A stretch of 64,000 nucleotides of DNA from Pseudomonadota bacterium (GCA_023390245.1 JAEWDF010000064.1:1-64000); one strand, 5' to 3'; shown: positions 24,198 to 33,122, counted from the first letter of the stretch. The notes: generated from the letters alone by a model not told the origin. A program made the numbers and translations.

Positions 24198-25580
24198 ATG
24201 TCTCTTCTCAGCCCTCAGTCCCGATCCGTCCTGCGCGACCTGCTGGCCCTGGCTTGGCCGGTGGTGCTGGCGCGCGTCGGCATCATGACCATGGGGCTGA
24301 CCGACGCCATCGTGGTGGGCCACTACGCCAGCCGCGAGCTGGCCTATCACTCCCTGGCCTGGGCGCCGTCGTCGGTGGTGCTGACCACGGCCGTCGGCCT
24401 GATGATGGGGGTGCAGGTCATCACCGCCCGCCTGCGCGGCGAGGGACGCGGCGACGAGGTCGGCGCCGTCCTGCGGCGCGGCATGGTCTATGCGTTGCAG
24501 ATCGGCCTGATCTCCATGGTCGGCCTGATGCTGCTGGGTCCGTTCGGCCTGATGCACATGGGGCTGGAGGACGGCTTGGGCGACGCCGCCTCGCCGGTCC
24601 TGATGATCTTCGCCCTGTCGATGCCGGCCTATCTGATCTCCGTCGCCGCCCAGTTCTTCCTGGAAGGCCTGCATCGGCCCAAGGCGGGCATGGTGGCCAT
24701 GTGGGTGGCTAACGCGGTCAATCTGGCGCTCAACGTCGTGCTGGTGCCGGACATGCTGGGCCTGGGCGTGGACGGCGCCATGGCCTCAGCCTGGGCGACC
24801 TTCGGCGCGCGCACGGCCCTGGCGGTCTTCCTGGTCGTCTTCATCCTGCGCCTGCCCGAGGCGCGGGCCTGGGGCCTGTTCGCCAAGCCCAGGCGCGACC
24901 GTTCGATAGAGGTCGAGCAGATCCGCGTCGGCATCGGCGCCGGATCGTCGAACTTCATCGAGGTCGGCGCCTTCGCCGCCATGACCCTGTTCGCCGGCCA
25001 GCTGGGCGCGGCCCAGACCGCCAGCTGGGCTATCGTCATCAATGTGTCCGCCATCGTCTTCATGGTGCCGATGGGCCTGGCGTCGGCGACCGCCGTGCTG
25101 GTCGGTCGCGCCTATGGGGCGGGCGACGCCCCCGGCGTCATGCGCAGCGGCCTGACCGGCGTCGGCGTCGTGACGGTGCTGGCCTTCGTCATCGCCATCG
25201 GCCTGTGGCTGGGGGCGCGGCCGGTGATCGGCGCCTATACGACCGATCCGGCGATCGTGGCCATCGCCGCCCCGGCCCTGGTCCTGGCCACCCTGTTCTT
25301 CGTCGCCGACGCCCAGCAGGTCGTCGCCGCCCAGGCCAACCGCGCCGCCGGCGACGTGATCTGGCCGACGCTGATGCATCTTCTGTCCTACGGCGTCATC
25401 ATGATCCCGCTGGGCTGGTGGCTGGCCCACCGCATCGGCGTCAACGGCCTGGTCTGGTCGGTGATCGTCGCCAGCGTCATCTCCGGCGCCCTGCTGACGG
25501 GCCGGTTCCTGCGGATCGCGCGACGGATGGCGGTGAGGACTGACGGCTGGAGAACAGCCCTGAGCGGTCCTTCCGAATGA
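24198..25580 (+). CDS. MATE family efflux transporter
   Basis: A 460-aa protein with twelve hydrophobic helices in two homologous halves, of the multidrug and toxic compound extrusion family, which uses H+ or Na+ antiport. Family features are the opening LLALAWPVVLARVGIMTMGLTDAIVVGHY, VPDMLGLGVDGAMASAWATF in the first half and GLASATAVLVGRAYGAGD in the second. The Met at 24198 was preferred because the 13 residues upstream are not membrane-like. It follows trmFO by 48 bp but is probably an independent unit. The substrate cannot be predicted. Confidence 0.93.
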   Translation: MSLLSPQSRSVLRDLLALAWPVVLARVGIMTMGLTDAIVVGHYASRELAYHSLAWAPSSVVLTTAVGLMMGVQVITARLRGEGRGDEVGAVLRRGMVYALQIGLISMVGLMLLGPFGLMHMGLEDGLGDAASPVLMIFALSMPAYLISVAAQFFLEGLHRPKAGMVAMWVANAVNLALNVVLVPDMLGLGVDGAMASAWATFGARTALAVFLVVFILRLPEARAWGLFAKPRRDRSIEVEQIRVGIGAGSSNFIEVGAFAAMTLFAGQLGAAQTASWAIVINVSAIVFMVPMGLASATAVLVGRAYGAGDAPGVMRSGLTGVGVVTVLAFVIAIGLWLGARPVIGAYTTDPAIVAIAAPALVLATLFFVADAQQVVAAQANRAAGDVIWPTLMHLLSYGVIMIPLGWWLAHRIGVNGLVWSVIVASVISGALLTGRFLRIARRMAVRTDGWRTALSGPSE

Positions 25581-25582
25581 CC

Positions 25583-25607
25583 GTGAGGGAGGCCAGCAGA
25601 CCCTCAC
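25583..25607. terminator. Hairpin between convergent genes
   Basis: GTGAGGG and CCCTCAC form a 7-bp stem with an 11-nt loop, just after the MATE stop. A 12-bp palindrome, CTAGCGCGCTAG (25607-25618), follows and includes the stop of the facing gene. No T-tract. Confidence 0.4.
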
Positions 25608-25614
25608 TAGCGCG

Positions 25615-26055
25615 CTAGCGCAGCCTCGCTCTTATTTCCGGAAGCCTACCTTGCCAATCAACCAACTTACCTGACGAGACGTCGATGCCATCGCAAACAA
25701 TGGCCTTCAATGCCGCGGCAGGCGGGTAGGAGGGGGGGATTGGTTCCCACCCCGGAACTTGAGGCTCGGAAAGCTTGATAGTCCCGTCACGAGCAATCCG
25801 CTTTTCCTCAGTGACACGCCATTGACCCAGTGAGCAGTTGATCTCAACCGCCATGTCTCGGCGGACTTCCTCCCAAGCCTCGCCAACTTCGGGGTATATG
25901 CTGACAAGCGTAGCTGACGTCGTTTGATCTGAGCGATGAACACTAGAAAGCGGCAACACAAAAGCGGTGTCATTGCTGATGGCGAGGATGATCCCATCAT
26001 CCGTTTGAAACTGCCCTTGAAGGGCAAATACCAATACCAAGGACGCCAAGCTCAT
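25615..26055 (-). CDS. Hypothetical exported protein, lower GC
   Basis: A 146-aa protein with an N-terminal hydrophobic stretch (MSLASLVLVFALQGQ) that may be a short signal peptide. Two Cys (INCSLGQW, AIVCDGIDV) could form a disulfide. I recognise no domain. Base composition is visibly lower in GC and codon use less biased than in neighbours, suggesting acquisition by transfer. A palindromic repeat (26109-26135) separates it from the divergent PH-domain gene. Confidence 0.6.
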   Translation of the reverse strand: MSLASLVLVFALQGQFQTDDGIILAISNDTAFVLPLSSVHRSDQTTSATLVSIYPEVGEAWEEVRRDMAVEINCSLGQWRVTEEKRIARDGTIKLSEPQVPGWEPIPPSYPPAAALKAIVCDGIDVSSGKLVDWQGRLPEIRARLR

Positions 26056-26108
26056 CTAACTTCCATGTGGTGGTGATGCCATCGTCACCTTAGCAGCAGG
26101 TGGCTGAA

Positions 26109-26135
26109 GGTCCGCAATGGGTGGTTAGCGGACGT
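26109..26135. repeat. GTCCGC/GCGGAC palindromic repeat, copy 1
   Basis: GTCCGC-AATGGGTGGTTA-GCGGAC: a 6-bp inverted repeat around a conserved AANGGGT loop. It lies in the 147-bp gap between two divergent small genes. The same unit recurs at 26791, 33085, 33458 and, degenerate, at 33797. Confidence 0.75.
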
Positions 26136-26202
26136 CGCCCCGAGCTCTGACGAAGGAGGAAGCGCGCTGACGGACAATTGAAGGTTTTGGCGCTCAGACG
26201 CT

Positions 26203-26784
26203 ATGCTTTCCCTACGCGTAGTGGGGGATGGCTCTGTGGATTTTGAAAGAGACTCGTTTTCTAACCGGCTTCTGCCGAACGAACGGATCGTATGGTCCGG
26301 TAGACCAGCAAGCGGGCTGATGTTCACAACCATGGACGCCTTTTTGCTGCCTTTCAGCGTGGTATGGATCGGCTTCGCGGTTATTTGGACAGCCACTGCC
26401 GCCAGTTCCGGTGCGGGTCCTTTTTTCGTCCTCTGGGGTCTGATGTTCGTCGTGATCGGTATCACGGTGATGTGGGGCCGCTTCTGGTTTGATGCTTGGC
26501 TGCGCGGGAAGACCCGGTACGCATTGACCGAACATCGACTGCTGATCTCCCGACCGGGACCATTCGGCGCCTTCACGGCTGTGTCGATTGATCGCCTCCC
26601 TGAAGCTCGCCTGATCGAGCGGAAAGACGGTCGCGGCTCAATCCGCTTTGGCCAAGCGAACATGTTCGCAGCAGGTGGTTTTGGTATTTGGGTGCCCAGC
26701 CTGGACGGCGTGCCACAGCTTATCGGCGTCTCAGACGCGCGACGGGTATTCGACATGGTTCAGGAGGCGGTCGCTCGGCGCTAA
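26203..26784 (+). CDS. Membrane protein with PH-like domain
   Basis: A 193-aa protein with two adjacent membrane helices (about 44-62 and 72-92) followed by a soluble domain of the bacterial PH type: YALTEHRLLISRPGPFGAFTAVSIDRLPEARLIERKDGRGSIRFG. The N-terminal ERIVWSGRPASG is the usual lead-in for these proteins (a W-x-G-x-P motif). Bacterial relatives are small envelope proteins of unknown role. GC is lower than in flanking genes and it sits between two copies of a palindromic repeat, so it may belong to a transferred segment. Confidence 0.72.
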   Translation: MLSLRVVGDGSVDFERDSFSNRLLPNERIVWSGRPASGLMFTTMDAFLLPFSVVWIGFAVIWTATAASSGAGPFFVLWGLMFVVIGITVMWGRFWFDAWLRGKTRYALTEHRLLISRPGPFGAFTAVSIDRLPEARLIERKDGRGSIRFGQANMFAAGGFGIWVPSLDGVPQLIGVSDARRVFDMVQEAVARR

Positions 26785-26790
26785 ATTATC

Positions 26791-26813
26791 GTCCGCAATG
26801 GGTCGCTTTAAGA
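26791..26813. repeat. GTCCGC palindromic repeat, copy 2 (right arm decayed)
   Basis: GTCCGCAATGGGTCG is intact, but the expected GCGGAC arm has become TTTAAGAC. It lies 7 bp after the PH-domain gene. Confidence 0.55.
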
Positions 26814-26920
26814 CTCTTGTCTCCACCTGAACTCAACGCATACCGCTTTCCAGCGGCACAGGTGACGCGGAGGCCCGGCCGCTCTATATCCGTCGCCTTC
26901 CCCGAACTCCCTGGACGACC

Positions 26921-28621
26921 ATGGCCCGCATCCTCATCACCTCGGCGCTGCCCTACATCAACGGCATCAAGCACCTGGGGAATCTGGCGGGCTCGATGCT
27001 GCCGGCGGATGTGTGGGCGCGGTTCAAGCGGGCGCAGGATCACGAGGTCCTCTACATCTGCGCCACCGACGAGCACGGCACCCCGGCCGAACTGGCCGCC
27101 GCCGCCGCGGGCCAGGACGTGCGGACCTATTGCGACGAGCAGCACCTGATCCAGAAGCGGGCGGGCGAGGCCTTCGGCCTGAGCTACGACTGGTTCGGCC
27201 GTTCCTCGAACCCGCAGAACCATCGCCTGACCCAGCATTTCGCCGAGGCGCTGGAGAAGAACGGCCTGATCGAGGAGCGGGTCGATCGGATGATCTATTC
27301 GATCGACGACGCCCGCTTCCTGCCCGACCGCTATGTCGAGGGGACATGCCCGCACTGCGCCTATCCCAAGGCGCGCGGCGACCAGTGCGACAACTGCGGC
27401 CGCCTGCTGGACCCGACCGACCTGATCGACCCCTATTCGGCGGTTTCGGGCTCGAGGAACCTGGAGGTGCGCGACACCCGCCACCTCTACTTGCTGCAGA
27501 CCAAGATCGAGCCGCAGATCCGCGCCTGGGTGGACGGCAAGACGGGCTGGCAGCCGCTGGCAAAATCCATTGCCTACAAGCATCTGGACGAGGGGCTGAT
27601 CGACCGGGGCATCACCCGCGACCTGGCCTGGGGCGTGCCGGTGACCAAGGACGGCTTCCCCCGCCCCGGCATGGAGGACAAGGTCTTCTACGTCTGGTTC
27701 GACGCCCCCATCGAATACATCGCCGCCACCGAGGAATGGGCCGACGCCACGGGCGGCGAGTGGCGCTCCTGGTGGCGTCTGGACGAGGGCGCCGACGACG
27801 TCCGCTATGTCCAGTTCATGGGCAAGGACAACGTCGCCTTCCACACCGTCAGTTTCCCCGCCACCATCATCGGCTCGGGCGAGCCTTGGAAGACGGTGGA
27901 TCAGCTCAAGGCCTTCAACTGGCTGAACTGGTACGGCGGCAAGTTCTCGACCAGCCAGAAGCGCGGCGTCTTCATGGACCAGGCGCTGGAGCTGCTGCCG
28001 GCCGACTACTGGCGCTGGCATCTGACCGCCTACGGTCCCGAACATTCCGACGCGGCCTTCACCTGGGAGCAGTTCCAGGGCGCCATCAACAAGGACCTGG
28101 CCGACGTCCTGGGCAACTTCGTCAACCGCATCGTCAAGTTCGCGGAGAGCAAGTTCGACGGCGCCGTGCCCGAGGGCGGCGAGCCCGGCCCGGTCGAAGC
28201 CAAGCTCGAGTCCGACCTGCGCGCCGCCATCGCCGAGGCCACCGAGCAGTTCGAGGCGATGGAATTCCGCAAGGCCGCCCAGGCCGTCCGCGCCGCCTGG
28301 GTGCTGGGCAACGAATATCTTCAGGAAGCGGCGCCGTGGACGGCGCTGAAGACCGACCGCGACCGCGCCGCCGTCAGCGTCCGCACCGGCCTGAACCTGG
28401 TCGCCCTGTTCGCCCGCCTGGCCGCGCCGATCCTGCCCTTCACCGCGCCGAAGATCGCCGCTTCCGTCGGCGTCGACGACTTGAGCTGGCCGGGCGCCGA
28501 CGCGGACCTGCTGAACGTCCTGCCGGCCGGCGGCAAGGTCGAACCCCAGGGCGTGCTGTTCGCCAAGATCGAGGACGCCCAGGTCGCCGAATGGTCGGAG
28601 CGTTTCGGCGGGGCGGAATAA
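26921..28621 (+). CDS. metG: Methionyl-tRNA synthetase
   Basis: A 566-aa class I synthetase charging initiator and elongator tRNA-Met. ALPYINGIKHLGNL carries the HIGH-type signature. A zinc knuckle, CPHCAYPKARGDQCDNC, lies in the connective domain (about 144-160), and the KMSKS-type loop reads KFSTSQKRG. The helical anticodon-binding domain follows, and there is no C-terminal EMAP-like tRNA-binding module, so this is the short single-zinc-knuckle form. It starts 136 bp after the PH-domain gene. A palindromic repeat pair follows the stop. Confidence 0.97.
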   Translation: MARILITSALPYINGIKHLGNLAGSMLPADVWARFKRAQDHEVLYICATDEHGTPAELAAAAAGQDVRTYCDEQHLIQKRAGEAFGLSYDWFGRSSNPQNHRLTQHFAEALEKNGLIEERVDRMIYSIDDARFLPDRYVEGTCPHCAYPKARGDQCDNCGRLLDPTDLIDPYSAVSGSRNLEVRDTRHLYLLQTKIEPQIRAWVDGKTGWQPLAKSIAYKHLDEGLIDRGITRDLAWGVPVTKDGFPRPGMEDKVFYVWFDAPIEYIAATEEWADATGGEWRSWWRLDEGADDVRYVQFMGKDNVAFHTVSFPATIIGSGEPWKTVDQLKAFNWLNWYGGKFSTSQKRGVFMDQALELLPADYWRWHLTAYGPEHSDAAFTWEQFQGAINKDLADVLGNFVNRIVKFAESKFDGAVPEGGEPGPVEAKLESDLRAAIAEATEQFEAMEFRKAAQAVRAAWVLGNEYLQEAAPWTALKTDRDRAAVSVRTGLNLVALFARLAAPILPFTAPKIAASVGVDDLSWPGADADLLNVLPAGGKVEPQGVLFAKIEDAQVAEWSERFGGAE

Positions 28622-28628
28622 ACCCGCT

Positions 28629-28751
28629 CCGCTCATCCCCGCGAAAGCGTGGACCCAGCGTGCACTCGACCGCCAGACCGCGTGTCCCTTTTCGCGATCC
28701 CATGCACCGAGGCCGTGAAAGAACTGGCCCCGCTTTCGCGGGAATGAGCGG
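28629..28751. repeat. Inverted pair of a dispersed repeat after metG
   Basis: A 21-bp sequence at 28629-28649 containing CTCATCCCCGCGAAAGCG is repeated inverted at 28731-28751 with one mismatch. The arms are 81 bp apart and flank a spacer with no gene. The TCATnCCCGCGAAAGCG type is a common dispersed intergenic repeat in alphaproteobacteria, distinct from the repeat at 17156. It separates convergent metG and the rhodanese gene. Confidence 0.8.
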
Positions 28752-28754
28752 AAT

Positions 28755-29093
28755 TTAGGTTTTTTCGGCGGACACCACCGGCAACCCCGCCGCGTGCCAG
28801 GCCTTGATCCCGCCCGCCAGGTTGAAGAGGGGCTGGCCGTCGGGACCGGTCGGGCCGACATAGGCGCAGACGCGGTGGCTGCGACCGCCGGCCAGGCACA
28901 TGACGATGACCTTGCGGTCGGCCGGCAGGTCCAGCGCCTCCCAGGCGGCCGGCATCTGACTGAGCGGCGCCGGCACGGCGCCGTCGATGCGCGCGGCGGC
29001 GAACTCGTCCGGCTCGCGCACGTCGATCAGGATCGCCTCGCCCGCCTCGAGCCAGGCGGCGGCTTCCTCGACCGAGACCTCGGCGACGCTCAT
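28755..29093 (-). CDS. Single-domain rhodanese-like protein
   Basis: A 112-aa cytoplasmic rhodanese, typically a thiosulfate or polysulfide sulfurtransferase. The opening VSVEEAAAWLEAGEAILIDVREPDEFAAARIDGAVPAPLSQMP and the active-site loop CLAGGRS (C66) are intact. The loop length fits sulfurtransferases rather than Cdc25-type phosphatases. It overlaps the stop of the upstream terC gene by 4 nt, so the two are coupled; the functional link between TerC and a rhodanese is not obvious. A repeat pair follows it. Confidence 0.88.
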   Translation of the reverse strand: MSVAEVSVEEAAAWLEAGEAILIDVREPDEFAAARIDGAVPAPLSQMPAAWEALDLPADRKVIVMCLAGGRSHRVCAYVGPTGPDGQPLFNLAGGIKAWHAAGLPVVSAEKT

Positions 29094-29896
29094 CGGCCCG
29101 CTCCCGGTTCGGCCGGTGCGGGCGCGGCGATCTCTTCAGACTGCTGCTGGCCCAGGTGATGCGCGGCCTCCTCCGGCCCGATCTCGAGGAAGGCCGGCGC
29201 CGAGGCGTTGAACTGCTCCATGTTGCCGGTGCGGACCACCACCTGCCGCGCCCCGTCCCAGATCATGTGCAGGGCCACATAGAGCACCACCACCAGGCCG
29301 ATGTAGCCGATCCAGCGGTGGCGGTGCAGCAGCTTGGCGATGAAGGTCGCCGCCACGCCCATCAGGGCGATCGACAGGATCAGGCCGAACACCATGATCC
29401 ACGGATGCTCGTGCGCCGCGCCGGCGACGGCCAGGACATTGTCCAGCGACATGGTGATGTCGGCGATGACGATCTGGAGCAGCGCGGCGCCGAAGCTCTT
29501 GCGCTTGAAGCCCAGTTCCTCCGGCGAGGGCCCGGTCCCGTGCTCCACGCTCATGGCCAGCTGCAGTTCGGCCTCCGCCTCGGCCTGGTCGTGGGTCGCC
29601 TGCTCGCGCAGTTCACGCCACATCTTCCAGCACACCCACAGCAGCAGCAGGCCGCCCGCCAGCAGCAGGCCGACCAGGGCCAGCAACTGCACCGTGATCA
29701 GGGCGAAGCCGATCCGCAGCACCACGGCGGCGGCCAGGCCGACCAGGATGGCCTTGCGGCGCTGGTCCTGCGGCAGGGCGGCGGCGGCCAGGCCCACGGC
29801 GACAGCGTTGTCGCCGGCCAGCACCAGGTCCATCAGCAGCACCTGGCCCAGCGCCGTGAGCTGGCTGACGAGTTCGGGGGAGGAGAGGAAGTCCAT
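29090..29896 (-). CDS. TerC family membrane protein
   Basis: A 268-aa integral membrane protein with seven or more helices in two halves, each bearing the TerC acidic motif: DLVLAGDNAVAVGLAA (about 22-37) and ADITMSLDNVLAVAGAA (about 142-158). Family members export manganese or are tied to tellurite resistance and to co-translational metal loading of exported proteins. A soluble loop (about 95-130) separates the halves. The ATG at 29896 was chosen because the 12 residues upstream are not conserved in character. First gene of a coupled pair with the rhodanese. Confidence 0.9.
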   Translation of the reverse strand: MDFLSSPELVSQLTALGQVLLMDLVLAGDNAVAVGLAAAALPQDQRRKAILVGLAAAVVLRIGFALITVQLLALVGLLLAGGLLLLWVCWKMWRELREQATHDQAEAEAELQLAMSVEHGTGPSPEELGFKRKSFGAALLQIVIADITMSLDNVLAVAGAAHEHPWIMVFGLILSIALMGVAATFIAKLLHRHRWIGYIGLVVVLYVALHMIWDGARQVVVRTGNMEQFNASAPAFLEIGPEEAAHHLGQQQSEEIAAPAPAEPGAGR

Positions 29897-29959
29897 GCGC
29901 GCTCCCTTAAACGCCCGCCCGGCCCGCGCCAAGCGCCCGCAGGGGCCGAACGGCTCCTG

Positions 29960-30757
29960 TCACCAGTCCAGCGCCGCCTCTCCCCGCAGGATCGCTTCGG
30001 CCTCGGCCGTGTGCTTGGCGCCGTCCCGGTCGTGCAGCACCAGCGGGGGCAGCAGGCGCAACGGCGCGCGGCCGGTCTTGACCGCCCGCACCAGGACCCG
30101 TTTGGCCGGTGCGTCGGCGAACGGATGGATCGGCCGCACCGTGAACGATCCGGCCTTGTCTCCCAGCAGCGCCAGGATGTCGGCCAGCCGGTCGGCGCGA
30201 TGGATCATCACGATCCGCCCGCCCTCGCGCACCGCCTTGAGCAGCAGCGCGGTCCAGGCCGCCAGCCCGTCGTCGGCCATCCAGGCGGCGTGCTTGCCGG
30301 CCGAGGGCGCGCGCAGAGCTCCCGGATCGTCGAAGAAGGGCGGATTGGAGATCGCCCAGTCGAAGGGCGCCAGGTCCAGGGCGCGAAACCCCGCCGTCAC
30401 CTGGCCTTCGCGAATCGCGACCCGGTCCTCCAGGCCGTTCAGCCCGGCGTTTTCCCGCGCCAGGCCCGCCATGGCGCCGTCGCGCTCCAACCCGACCAGT
30501 TGCACACCTGGCCGCCGCGCCGCCAGTTGCAGCAGCACCGCCCCCGCGCCGCACCCGGCCTCGAACACCCGTTCGCCCGGCGCGGCGGGAATCGCCGCCG
30601 CCAGCAAGGCCGCGTCCATGCCGGCGCGATAGCCGCGCGCCGGCTGGCGCATCCGCACCCGGCCGTTCAGCAATCCGTTCTCGACGATGTCGGGCGTCGG
30701 CGCCACGGCCTCAATCTCCTTGACCCCCTGGGGACCGATCACCATTGTGCGCCGCAT
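29960..30757 (-). CDS. TrmN6-like tRNA adenine N6-methyltransferase
   Basis: A 265-aa SAM-dependent methyltransferase related to E. coli YfiC/TrmN6, which makes m6A37 in tRNA1-Val. Motif I is FEAGCGAGAVLLQLA, the acidic motif II VQLVGLERD, and the catalytic NPPF tetrapeptide is in FDWAISNPPFFDD. The N-terminal LLNGRVRMRQPARGYRAGMDAALLAAA is characteristic. I took the ATG at 30757; ATG 30745 is also possible, and neither has a strong ribosome-binding site. It is divergent from the polyprenyl synthase gene (81-bp gap). Confidence 0.82.
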   Translation of the reverse strand: MRRTMVIGPQGVKEIEAVAPTPDIVENGLLNGRVRMRQPARGYRAGMDAALLAAAIPAAPGERVFEAGCGAGAVLLQLAARRPGVQLVGLERDGAMAGLARENAGLNGLEDRVAIREGQVTAGFRALDLAPFDWAISNPPFFDDPGALRAPSAGKHAAWMADDGLAAWTALLLKAVREGGRIVMIHRADRLADILALLGDKAGSFTVRPIHPFADAPAKRVLVRAVKTGRAPLRLLPPLVLHDRDGAKHTAEAEAILRGEAALDW

Positions 30758-30838
30758 CGCGATCGGGCAAGCCGGCGCGATCGGAATCGCCTCCGCGTCA
30801 GGGCCTTGGCTCGACGCGATCGTTGGAAAGCAACGCCT

Positions 30839-31855
30839 TTGGACGTCGCCATCGCCGCCGCGCCCCGCCCGAAGGGGGATGTCAACGCCCTCGTCCGGCT
30901 GGCCGGGACCGACATGGCCGCCGTGGACGCCCTGATCCTGGACCGGATGCAGTCCGACGTGCCGATCATCCCCAAGCTGGCCGAACATCTGGTGTCCGCC
31001 GGGGGCAAGCGCCTGCGTCCCCTGGTGACTGTCGCGGCCGCCCGCGCCACCGGCGCCGGCGACGACATCCTGTCGTCCAAGAAGCTGGCCGCCGCGGTCG
31101 AGTTCATCCACACCGCCACCCTGCTGCACGACGACATCGTCGACGCCTCCGAGCTGCGCCGAGGCAAGGTCGCCGCCCATCTGATCTGGGGCGCGCCCAC
31201 CAGCGTCCTCGTCGGCGACTTCCTGTTCGCCCGCGCCTTCGAGCTGATGGTCGAGACCGATTCGATGCGCGCCCTGGGCATCCTGGCCGAGGCGTCGCGC
31301 GTGATCTCCGAGGGCGAGGTGCTGCAGCTGACGCGCGCCCACGACCTGAACCTGGATCAGGACACCTATCTGCAGATCATCTCGGCCAAGACCGCCGAGC
31401 TGTTCGCCGCCGCCGCCGAAGCCGGCGCGGTCGGCGCGGGCGCTGACGCCGACGCGGTCAAGGCGCTGCGCGACTACGGCATGGCCCTGGGCATCGCCTT
31501 CCAGCTGGCCGACGACGCCCTGGACTATGGCGCGACGGCCGAGGCCCTGGGCAAGAACGCCGGCGACGACTTCAACGAGGGCAAGGCCACCCTGCCCCTG
31601 CTTCTGGCCGTCGCCCGCACCAGGGGCCGAGAGGACGCCTTCTGGGACCGCACGGTCACCAAGGGCGAACGCGCGCCCGAAGATTTCGCCCGCGCCAGCG
31701 AACTGGTGATCGGCTCGGGCGCCATCGGCGCCACCCTGGACCTGGCCGGCGACTACGCCGACCGCGCCAAGGCGGCGCTGGCGATCCTGCCCGCCACCGA
31801 CTGGCGCACCGCGCTCGAGGACCTGGCCGACTTCGCGGTCTCGCGCGCGGCTTGA
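30839..31855 (+). CDS. ispB: Trans-polyprenyl (octaprenyl) diphosphate synthase
   Basis: A 338-aa all-helical prenyltransferase elongating farnesyl diphosphate with isopentenyl units to make the ubiquinone side chain. The first Asp-rich motif is HDDIVDASELRRGK and the second AFQLADDALDYGA, with GGKRLRP for substrate binding. No ATG fits the family N-terminus; a TTG at 30839 preceded by GGAAAG gives the expected start. Its stop overlaps the TTG start of the next gene. Chain length is inferred from the family, not read from the sequence. Confidence 0.92.
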   Translation: MDVAIAAAPRPKGDVNALVRLAGTDMAAVDALILDRMQSDVPIIPKLAEHLVSAGGKRLRPLVTVAAARATGAGDDILSSKKLAAAVEFIHTATLLHDDIVDASELRRGKVAAHLIWGAPTSVLVGDFLFARAFELMVETDSMRALGILAEASRVISEGEVLQLTRAHDLNLDQDTYLQIISAKTAELFAAAAEAGAVGAGADADAVKALRDYGMALGIAFQLADDALDYGATAEALGKNAGDDFNEGKATLPLLLAVARTRGREDAFWDRTVTKGERAPEDFARASELVIGSGAIGATLDLAGDYADRAKAALAILPATDWRTALEDLADFAVSRAA

Positions 31856-32490
31856 GCCGTTTTGACGACCAACTCGACGCCCAGGTCCGCGCCGCCGACC
31901 TGGACCGCTGGCTGTCCAGCCGGCTTGTGCCGGACGCCGCCCGCCGCGCCGACCTGATCACGCTTTACGCCTTCGAAGCGGAGCTGCTGGCCATCCCCAC
32001 GCGCGTCACCCAGCCGCTGCTGGCCGAGATGCGCTACACTTGGTGGTCCGAACAGATCGAGGCCGCCTTCGCCGGTTCGGCCCGCATCGGCCATCCCGTG
32101 CTGGAGGCGCTGACGCCGGTCATCGCCCGCCATGGCCTGGACCGCGACGCCTTCGACGGCCTGATCACGGCGCACATCGGCCGCGTCCACGACCAGCCGC
32201 ACGATCTGGACGCCTTCTACGTCGGCCCCGCGCGACAGGCGGCGCGCATCCTGTCCGGCGCGGCGCACGACGCCGCCGTCGATCCCGCCGCGCGAGTGTG
32301 GGGCCTGATCCAGACCGGCCGTCTCGACGCCGCCCGCGACGCGCGACCCGACGCCAATCGCGCCCTGCGCGCCCTGCCCGCCCCGGCCTTCCCCGCCGTC
32401 GCCCACGCCGCCCTGCGCGACCCGGCGGCGGCGCCCGAGCCGCTGAAACGCCTGCGCCTGATCGCGGCGTCTTTCACGGGTCGAATCTGA
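31852..32490 (+). CDS. Squalene/phytoene synthase-like protein (NDUFAF6 type)
   Basis: A 212-aa protein starting at a TTG inside the ispB stop (TTGA). The segment LITLYAFEAELLAIPTRVTQPLLAEMRYTWWSEQIEAAF is typical of the shortened squalene/phytoene-synthase fold proteins found in alphaproteobacteria and, as NDUFAF6, in mitochondrial complex I assembly. It is shorter than true synthases and I do not see the paired DxxxD metal sites, so it is probably not a terpene synthase. Coupling to ispB suggests a quinone or respiratory-chain link; that is inference. Confidence 0.78.
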   Translation: MSRFDDQLDAQVRAADLDRWLSSRLVPDAARRADLITLYAFEAELLAIPTRVTQPLLAEMRYTWWSEQIEAAFAGSARIGHPVLEALTPVIARHGLDRDAFDGLITAHIGRVHDQPHDLDAFYVGPARQAARILSGAAHDAAVDPAARVWGLIQTGRLDAARDARPDANRALRALPAPAFPAVAHAALRDPAAAPEPLKRLRLIAASFTGRI

Positions 32491-32496
32491 CCCCCT

Positions 32497-32527
32497 CCTC
32501 CGTCATCCACGTCCTAAAATGACGAGG
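32497..32527. repeat. Imperfect palindrome after the SQS-like gene
   Basis: CCTCCGTCAT and ATGACGAGG pair with one bulge across a 12-nt loop, immediately after the stop codon at 32490. It may be a decayed relative of the 17156 repeat (both contain CGTCATCC) and could end transcription of the ispB operon. No T-tract. Confidence 0.4.
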
Positions 32528-32605
32528 ATAGACTGTGACCGGAAATCCGGTCGTCGGCGCTTAGAGCGAGCATGACGACCGTCTCTCCGGGCTGGGAAGC
32601 GGACA

Positions 32606-33058
32606 TTACTGCCTTGGAGGAAGCCGTCTTTTGGCCTCGTCTATCATCCATTCCACCGCATCAAGCGGCAGACTATTGCCGAACGTGGATGCGGTCATGG
32701 AGCCGTCGATGTCAGAGTAAAAGACCTCGCCGAGCGGCATTGTCTCCATCGAACCGTCGTTGAGTTCGAGATACATACCGTCTCGATCACCCAAGTCGCT
32801 TCCCATCACTAACTCATAGTCGCCACGCCTTGGTGAAACCGGCTTGATCTCTGTCAGCGACGTTGAGGCGTATCGCAGAATATATGGTTTCTCTGTAGGC
32901 TTGCCCTCTGGCATCGCGCTTCCGAAGAAGGCGACATAGCAGTCAAATATGCCAAGCTGATCGTCCAGCCAACAATGGACGACCACACCATCCTCCCAAC
33001 TGTTGCCGGGATGGTTGATGCGCCGAACGACCGTGCCGGGTTTCAGATAGCGAGACAT
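32606..33058 (-). CDS. Hypothetical protein in orphan-gene islet
   Basis: A 150-aa soluble protein (MSRYLKPGTVVRRINHPGNSWEDGVVVHCWLDDQLGIFDCYVAFFG...). The N-terminal half has a beta-rich SH3-like look. The C-terminal half, VFYSDIDGSMTASTFGNSLPLDAVEWMIDEAKRRLPP, ends in a helix. Lower GC and mixed codon use set it apart from flanking operons. The start at 33058 was chosen because the upstream extension runs through a dispersed repeat. No family recognised; such solitary small acidic proteins are often orphan immunity proteins, but nothing here proves it. Confidence 0.6.
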   Translation of the reverse strand: MSRYLKPGTVVRRINHPGNSWEDGVVVHCWLDDQLGIFDCYVAFFGSAMPEGKPTEKPYILRYASTSLTEIKPVSPRRGDYELVMGSDLGDRDGMYLELNDGSMETMPLGEVFYSDIDGSMTASTFGNSLPLDAVEWMIDEAKRRLPPRQ

Positions 33059-33084
33059 GGCAACTTGTCGCCGATGGCTCGAAA

Positions 33085-33108
33085 GTCCGCAACGGGTCGA
33101 AAGCGGGC
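33085..33108. repeat. GTCCGC palindromic repeat, copy 3
   Basis: GTCCGC-AACGGGTCGAAA-GCGGGC: the same unit as at 26109 with one altered base in the right arm. It lies in the 64-bp gap between two minus-strand small genes. Confidence 0.7.
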
Positions 33109-33122
33109 TTTCAGCTAGGTCG

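Noticed and set aside
21798..24674. A 958-aa minus-strand frame across trmFO and two membrane genes
   Set aside because: It is opposite or out of frame to well-supported genes and has no family similarity; long open frames are expected at this GC content.
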